Shown here: positions 32,710 through 36,813 of the stretch, in pieces | Position numbering within the stretch: the stretch's first letter is position 1 | How the letters are laid out: every line of letters starts with the position of its first letter | From: an uncultured Hungatella sp. | GTDB taxonomy: Bacteria > Bacillota > Clostridia > Lachnospirales > Lachnospiraceae | Assembly: GCA_910585645.1 (NCBI GenBank) | Contig: CAJUFP010000038.1 | Span: 1 to 36,813 of the forward strand | Direction of reading: 5' to 3' | DNA: 36,813 nt | The notes under the pieces: generated by a model | Told to the model about the DNA's origin: nothing | Database searches by the model: none | Seen by the model: the letters and a program-made list of their open reading frames with translations, nothing else | Program-made: the position numbers and the translations under genes

Positions 32710-35031
32710 CTACAGTCCGATCAGTGACGCGTAAGGTTCGAAATCGGATCTGGTAAATACTTTTCCCGTCTTGACAAACTCGTAGCGGATGGCCTGAAGA
32801 TAATGTTTCATACATACCTCCCTGCCGTCCCCGTCCGCCGCGGCCAGAAATGCCGCGTTTAAGATGCAGTTTTTAATATTGCCGCCTACAAATTCGAACT
32901 TTTCAGCCAGAAAACGGATATCTACATCCTCCCCCAGAGGCGTGGTCTTAGGGATCGTGGTCCGCCACAGCATCTCCCTGGTATCCGGGTCCGGAAACTG
33001 GAACTCCACAATATACTTCATCCGCCTGAAAAATGCCGGGTCAATGTTGTGCTTGTAGTTGGTAGCCAGCACGGAAACTCCGTCATAGGCTTCCACCTCC
33101 TGGAGCAGAAGAGCCGTCTTGTTGTTATTGGACGCCTGGCTGCTTCCTCCGTCGTCGGAGCGCTTGGCAAACAGGGTGTCGCACTCATCAAAGAACAGAA
33201 CCACATTACACTTTTTTGCCTCCCGAAAGATCATGGAGATCGACTTCTCTGTCTCGCCCACATACTTATCAATCACTTTGGACAGATCGACCCGGTACAG
33301 CTCCAGGTTTAATTCATGGGCAATCACCTGGGCGCACATGGATTTCCCTGTTCCGGGCGCTCCGAACAGCAGAATGGAGAGCCCACGGCCATAAGGATAT
33401 TTCTTCGTATAGTTCCAGTTGTCATAAACCTGTTTCCTGAAATTCATCTGGTCAATGGCATGTTCCAGCGTCTCCCTCTGATCCCGGTTCATCACAATAT
33501 CTTCAAATCCAAAATTCGCTTTCACCTTGGTAGCCTTCTGAGTCAGTTCCGAACTCATCTGGTTATTGCACCCCTTAAAAAGTGTGTTCCTGGGGATCAC
33601 GATGTCCTTGTCCATGACAGCAAAGCTTCTGGCCTGTTTCAGAGCCGCCTTGATCTTTCCCGGGGTGAACAAAAACTTGGTGGCCATCTCCAGAAGGTCC
33701 ACTTCTTTTGCCAGGGTATAGTCCTTTGAAAAATATTTCCAGCACTCTTCCCGCTCCTGGTTAGACGGCGGTGGCAGCTCCAGCTCCGTAAACGCTTCCC
33801 TGGTCATCTCCCTTAAGGGAAGCTTTTCCCTGCTTATGGCAAACACCATCAGCCCCTGCTCTGTCAGCTTGGAAAAGGCCAGATCCATATATCCGAAAAA
33901 CTTATCCTTCTCATCTTCCCGGTAAGTCAAATCGTCCAGACAGCAGCAGGCATTGGTCAGGATACACTCCCTTGTCACAGCCCACAAAGCCTTTTCCACA
34001 AAAGAGAAATCGTAGACAAACAGTTTCTTACAGTTGACGGAGATGGCTTTCATCCCATGGCTTTTACAGAAATGCTTTACAAAAAATTTCCGCCCGCTTC
34101 CCTCATCCCCGAAATAGGCAAAGATACGTCCGCCTTCTTTGTAAGAGATCTCCATAGCCTCAAGGATTCCCTGGTTGGCCAGAATTGGGTCCAGCTCTTC
34201 ATCCGCGGACAGCATCTGGAAAAACCGGATATAGTTCTCATCCAGCCGCAGGGGATTCCTGCCGAAAAGGTAGTCGATGATCCGCTTATCCGGCGAAACT
34301 ATGGTGGAAAAAGGCATGCTGTCCTGAACCCGCAGATCAAGGATCGGCAGAAGCTGTTCCAGACACACAGACATATCTCCATAGGCCCCTGTGATCGAAA
34401 AAGCGTCTCCATAGTACAGCTTTGCCGCGGACTCAATGGTTGGAGCAGACAGTCCCCCATTCTCGTTGACCACCTGGAAAACACCGGCGTAATCGGTCTG
34501 GGTGGAGGACAAGATCCCGCAGGCCAGACAGAAGACGGTAAAGTTTTCATAGTCCAGCCTTTTACAAAGCTCATAAAACGGAAGGGAGATCCCATCCTCC
34601 AAAGCCAGACCGGCCCTGGCGTTTATGTAGTCCATCATCTCTCCCACAGAAAGTTCCTTTGGCAAGTCTCCCATATTCTTCTCTGCCGCCTGCCTGGCCT
34701 CTGTGGCAAAGTCCGAAAACAGCGCGTTCAGATCCATCAATCCGTCGTCGTATTCATCCTGACTTTCCGGCAAGTCCAAATCCAGGCTCTCCTCTTCCTT
34801 ATGCCGGCCATCCAGAAAACGCCCGATCTTTTCCATACAGATATCATGGGCAATCCCCAGGTCAGGGTAGAGAACATTCTTAAACCCGCCCTCCCCTGTG
34901 GCATAAACCTTTTTCAGATCCGCCAGATACCGGTTCAGCCCCTCATTGACACAGGCAAATAAAAACTCCATATATTCTTCATAACTGCCAAAGGGCTGGT
35001 CCTGCCCCTTACTGCCAAATAGATGTTCCAT
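32710..35031 (-). CDS. Tandem AAA+ ATPase resembling contractile injection system ATPases
   Basis: In this 773-residue protein the first 290 residues are a helical, unfamiliar region. Residues about 295-480 look like a degenerate AAA module (GDEGSGRKF in place of a normal Walker A). A full AAA+ module follows: Walker A GAPGTGKS (Lys563), Walker B VVLFFDECDTLF, sensor 1 VLATNY, arginine finger FFRRMKY and sensor-2 GGNIKN. Dead D1 plus active D2 is the layout of Cdc48-like unfoldases and of the Afp15-type ATPase of extracellular contractile injection systems. GGAGGG precedes the ATG. It leads the operon with a small peptide gene. No tail-structure genes are in the window, so injection-system membership is unproven. 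Confidence 0.85.
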   Translation of the reverse strand: MEHLFGSKGQDQPFGSYEEYMEFLFACVNEGLNRYLADLKKVYATGEGGFKNVLYPDLGIAHDICMEKIGRFLDGRHKEEESLDLDLPESQDEYDDGLMDLNALFSDFATEARQAAEKNMGDLPKELSVGEMMDYINARAGLALEDGISLPFYELCKRLDYENFTVFCLACGILSSTQTDYAGVFQVVNENGGLSAPTIESAAKLYYGDAFSITGAYGDMSVCLEQLLPILDLRVQDSMPFSTIVSPDKRIIDYLFGRNPLRLDENYIRFFQMLSADEELDPILANQGILEAMEISYKEGGRIFAYFGDEGSGRKFFVKHFCKSHGMKAISVNCKKLFVYDFSFVEKALWAVTRECILTNACCCLDDLTYREDEKDKFFGYMDLAFSKLTEQGLMVFAISREKLPLREMTREAFTELELPPPSNQEREECWKYFSKDYTLAKEVDLLEMATKFLFTPGKIKAALKQARSFAVMDKDIVIPRNTLFKGCNNQMSSELTQKATKVKANFGFEDIVMNRDQRETLEHAIDQMNFRKQVYDNWNYTKKYPYGRGLSILLFGAPGTGKSMCAQVIAHELNLELYRVDLSKVIDKYVGETEKSISMIFREAKKCNVVLFFDECDTLFAKRSDDGGSSQASNNNKTALLLQEVEAYDGVSVLATNYKHNIDPAFFRRMKYIVEFQFPDPDTREMLWRTTIPKTTPLGEDVDIRFLAEKFEFVGGNIKNCILNAAFLAAADGDGREVCMKHYLQAIRYEFVKTGKVFTRSDFEPYASLIGL

Positions 35032-35045
35032 GGTTTTCCCTCCGT

Positions 35046-35183
35046 TTATCTCTTTTGTATATGAAACACCGCCTTTTCCTCAAACACGCTTTTCCTGGTA
35101 TTAATCCCCTCCATCTTTCCCTGTTTAAACACCCCTGGCTGCTGATTCAAAGGTTTCTGTCTTTTTTGCGGCGCATAGGTCAT
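35046..35183 (-). CDS. Small basic peptide leading the AAA+ operon
   Basis: This 45-residue, Lys/Gln-rich peptide begins MTYAPQKRQKPLNQQPGVF and has a second SVFEEKAVFHIQKR stretch. GGAGG stands 8 bases before its ATG and its stop is 14 bases before the AAA+ start, so it is the first gene of the unit. The RQKP and GVF pieces are weakly like the N-terminus of the calpain protein (GVFEKTVQRQKP); this may be chance or a shared recognition tag. No family recognised. Confidence 0.6.
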   Translation of the reverse strand: MTYAPQKRQKPLNQQPGVFKQGKMEGINTRKSVFEEKAVFHIQKR

Positions 35184-35218
35184 GGTCTCTTCCTCCGTCC
35201 CCATCACATCTGTTAAGA

Positions 35219-35227
35219 ATTATACCA
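35219..35227 (-). promoter_or_regulatory. Extended -10 promoter of the AAA+/calpain operon
   Basis: On the minus strand TGG-TATAAT (35219-35227) is an extended -10 with a perfect hexamer. No good -35 is visible, which is common for extended -10 promoters. It lies 36 bases before the small peptide start and drives the long run towards 21858. Confidence 0.65.
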
Positions 35228-35284
35228 TACCCCCTGTATAACCGAACCTGTCCAAACGGCCAGTCTCACCTGCGGCTTATCTCA

Positions 35285-35313
35285 TTGTTTTTAAAACCCA
35301 TTTATGCTATGAT
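35285..35313 (+). promoter_or_regulatory. Promoter of the sensor-like gene pair
   Basis: TTGTTT (35285-35290) and TATGAT (35308-35313) are 17 bases apart, with an extended TGC before the -10. It fires away from the AAA+ operon promoter, and the two are about 60 bases apart. Confidence 0.7.
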
Positions 35314-35339
35314 GAAAAAAACTTAGAAAGGACATTCCA

Positions 35340-36173
35340 ATGAACACTACTCAAAAAAGCCTTCTGGCATGTTCCGCTATATGCTATGCCCTGGTTCTTT
35401 TCAGCTTTTTAAATTCAAGCTTATGGCTGGTTCTGGTCTTCTTTATCCTACATAGCCTGGCCCTTCTATATTTCTCTTACCTTACCTACTCCTACAGTCA
35501 GGCTCCCCGGGAGGAAGAGCTTACGGTCTTAAAAGAACAGTATGACCAGCTGGCTGATGAGAACGCGGACCTTGCCCGCCGGCTGTCCCAGTCCGAGAAA
35601 AAGAGCGAAGAACTGGAAGCAGTCCAAAGAGATCTGGAAGCGGCCCGGCTTAAGCTGGACGCCTCCGAAGAGACTGCCCGGGACAACGCCTTAACCGCCC
35701 TTCTTCCTCCCGCTGATACAGAGAAACAGGAGACCGTCAATATCATTCAGACCGCCAGGGATACGATCCAGGAATTTCTCCCCTTTGCGTCAAAAGCGGG
35801 GATACAGATCCTGGTTTCCGCAGCCACTGACCATCTGCTGGTAAAGGCCAGCGCCCGGCGGATCCGCGTCTTACTGCGCAATATCATCGACAATTCCATC
35901 AAATATATGAACCGGGCCGGAAATCTGGTGATCACCATATCCACCATTGGAGACGACATCTTTATTGTCCTGAAAGATAATGGCAAGGGCCTTCCGGCAT
36001 CCGAGACTCCTCATATCTTTGAGATCAACTATCAAGGTTCCAACCGCATAAGCGGCAACGGTTTAGGACTTACCCAGGCCAAGGCTATTGTAGAGTCCTA
36101 CGGCGGCACCATTTATGCCAAAAGCACCGAAGGTAACGGAATGGGCATCTATATCCAGATCCCCATTCAATAA
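35340..36173 (+). CDS. Membrane histidine-kinase-like ATPase lacking a visible phospho-His
   Basis: This 277-residue protein has two membrane helices (about 8-24 and 27-50), a coiled coil (about 58-110), and a HATPase_c domain with N-box RNIIDNSIKYM, G1 DNGKGLP and G2 GNGLGLTQAKAIVESYGG. In an ordinary kinase the coiled coil would contain an H-E/D-L/I phospho-acceptor motif; none is present here. It may work as a partner kinase subunit or a signal-transmitting ATPase. AAAGGAC lies upstream of the ATG. It is followed after 15 bases by an SH3b protein, and no response regulator is linked. Confidence 0.8.
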   Translation: MNTTQKSLLACSAICYALVLFSFLNSSLWLVLVFFILHSLALLYFSYLTYSYSQAPREEELTVLKEQYDQLADENADLARRLSQSEKKSEELEAVQRDLEAARLKLDASEETARDNALTALLPPADTEKQETVNIIQTARDTIQEFLPFASKAGIQILVSAATDHLLVKASARRIRVLLRNIIDNSIKYMNRAGNLVITISTIGDDIFIVLKDNGKGLPASETPHIFEINYQGSNRISGNGLGLTQAKAIVESYGGTIYAKSTEGNGMGIYIQIPIQ

Positions 36174-36188
36174 AGGAGGTAACAGCCC

Positions 36189-36701
36189 ATGAAAAAACGT
36201 AAACTTCCCATGATCGCGGTCATGGCGTTCTATATAGCTGCCGGAACCCTGGCCTGCGCCATCTTCTTTCTTAGGGGTTCCTCCCTTTCCTGGGATGAGG
36301 CGTCTTCCCAGACAGCGCTTTACGACATCAAGCCAGAACTGTCCCAAGCCTCCCCGGAGGAAACCCTCCAGACGCCCGGGACAGAGGAATCCCTTCCTGA
36401 AACTTTCCCGGCCGAATCGGAGTCATCCAGTGAGACCATAGCTTCCAGCGATCCCTCCGGTGAAACCGAGCCCAAATACTACGCCTTCACCACCTTAAAC
36501 ATCAGGGGCAATCTCCATGTCCGCGAATCAGCCAGCATAAACGCCACGATCATAGCCCGCTTCGCCCCCGGGATCACAGGGTATGTGCTGGAAAAAGGGC
36601 CTGTGTGGAGCCTGGTAACCTCCGGCGATATTACCGGGTATGTATTTAATGAATACCTGGAGTTTCAGGAGATCCCTAAAGAAGAATACCCGTTTCCATA
36701 A
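36189..36701 (+). CDS. Membrane-anchored SH3b-domain protein
   Basis: This 170-residue protein has an N-terminal signal/anchor helix (about 8-28), a Ser/Glu/Pro-rich linker (about 35-95), and one bacterial SH3 domain (about 98-160: LNIRGNLHVRESASINATII, then GYVLEKGPVWSLV and GYVFNEYL). SH3b domains usually bind peptidoglycan, so it probably faces the cell wall. AAAGGAGG precedes the ATG. It is coupled with the sensor-like gene upstream and may provide cell-wall contact for it; that link is inferred from order only. Confidence 0.8.
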   Translation: MKKRKLPMIAVMAFYIAAGTLACAIFFLRGSSLSWDEASSQTALYDIKPELSQASPEETLQTPGTEESLPETFPAESESSSETIASSDPSGETEPKYYAFTTLNIRGNLHVRESASINATIIARFAPGITGYVLEKGPVWSLVTSGDITGYVFNEYLEFQEIPKEEYPFP

Positions 36702-36714
36702 TGGATGCTGAAAA

Positions 36715-36744
36715 CCGCTCCGGAACAACCCCGTTCCGGGGCGG
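36715..36744 (+). terminator. GC-rich hairpin after the SH3b gene
   Basis: CCGCTCCGGAAC pairs with GTTCCGGGGCGG (one G-T pair, six-base loop). The bases following are AACGCTTTCGTT and not a clean T-run, so termination may be weak. The group II intron end begins about 19 bases further on. Confidence 0.65.
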
Positions 36745-36762
36745 AACGCTTTCGTTGAGCCG

Positions 36763-36813
36763 GTCGAGTAGACATACCCCTTACGGGGTATGCCCCTCAC
36801 AGAACCGGACGTG
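36763..36813 (-). mobile_element. 3' end of a group II intron (domain V part and domain VI)
   Basis: Read on the minus strand, the edge shows CACGTCCGGTTC, the 3' strand of the domain V hairpin, then TGTGAGGGG and a stem CATACCCC-GTAA-GGGGTATG (36773-36792) forming domain VI, and TCTACTCGAC at the end. This series is highly conserved at the 3' end of bacterial group II introns. The rest, including any LtrA-type reverse transcriptase, lies beyond the window. The boundary is placed by the typical CGAC ending and may be off by a base or two. Confidence 0.8.

Noticed and set aside
22000..35183. Complete contractile injection system
   Set aside because: Only the ATPase resembles that family; sheath, tube, baseplate and spike genes are absent from the window.
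1..36813. CRISPR array, rRNA or tRNA genes
   Set aside because: No regularly spaced short repeats and no tRNA cloverleaf or rRNA-like stretch were seen on reading through.

Overview
The window looks like the chromosome of a spore-forming, gut-type Firmicute, most likely a Lachnospiraceae (Clostridium/Enterocloster/Hungatella-like). This is inferred from strong GGAGG ribosome sites, a spore maturation gene (spmA), SipW/TasA-type secretion, YesM/YesN regulation of a sugar importer, an oxygen-independent sulfatase maturase and the end of a group II intron. No species marker is present.

Layout. (1) 95-2140, plus strand: a small Com-like zinc-ribbon gene, a short sigma-70-like factor, a SipW-type signal peptidase and its TasA/camelysin-like substrate. 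A perfect GAAC-N4-GTTC LexA-type box lies just after the promoter and a near-match lies before sipW. (2) 2151-3941, minus: a chemoreceptor with an extracellular zinc-binding (CZB-like) sensor. (3) 4049-15047: a polysaccharide-use locus. It holds a Cys-type sulfatase, a GH88 unsaturated glucuronyl hydrolase, two ABC sugar permeases and a binding lipoprotein (all minus), a divergent YesM/YesN two-component pair, and an AraC regulator. Neither enzyme has a signal peptide, so sulfated unsaturated glycosaminoglycan oligosaccharides are probably imported and then processed in the cytoplasm. The matching anaerobic sulfatase maturase lies at 20650-21780. (4) 15210-16105: a tiny membrane peptide, a long hairpin terminator and a DnaQ-type exonuclease.

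(5) 16217-19560: a visibly AT-richer three-gene operon (DUF262 protein, AAA/DUF3696 ATPase, unknown protein) with its own consensus promoter. This has the form of an anti-phage system and resembles Menshen as I remember it. It sits immediately behind spmA, where spmB would normally be expected. (6) 19710-21780: spmA, a small secreted Ca-loop-like peptide gene broken by a one-base frameshift, and the sulfatase maturase.

(7) 21858-35183, one long minus-strand gene run and the most unusual part: a 45-aa peptide, a tandem AAA+ ATPase, a free-standing AAA+ lid domain, a YbjN/secretion-chaperone-like protein, a GNAT-YbjN protein, a calpain-type cysteine protease whose catalytic core is split by a long coiled-coil insertion, a STAND/LuxR regulator interrupted at homopolymer tracts, a MATE transporter fused to an RsbW-like ATPase domain, a formyltransferase and an RsbU/SpoIIE-type phosphatase. 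The AAA+ protein resembles the ATPases of extracellular contractile injection systems, but no sheath, tube or baseplate gene is present. My working hypothesis is a chaperone/unfoldase plus protease effector module under phase-variable and partner-switching control.

(8) 35340-36813: a divergent sensor-kinase-like protein without a visible phospho-acceptor histidine, an SH3b protein, a terminator and the 3' end of a group II intron cut by the window edge. Bases 1-94 hold nothing I can identify. The only gene-free stretch above 300 bases is 6696-7027, which contains a large imperfect palindrome.
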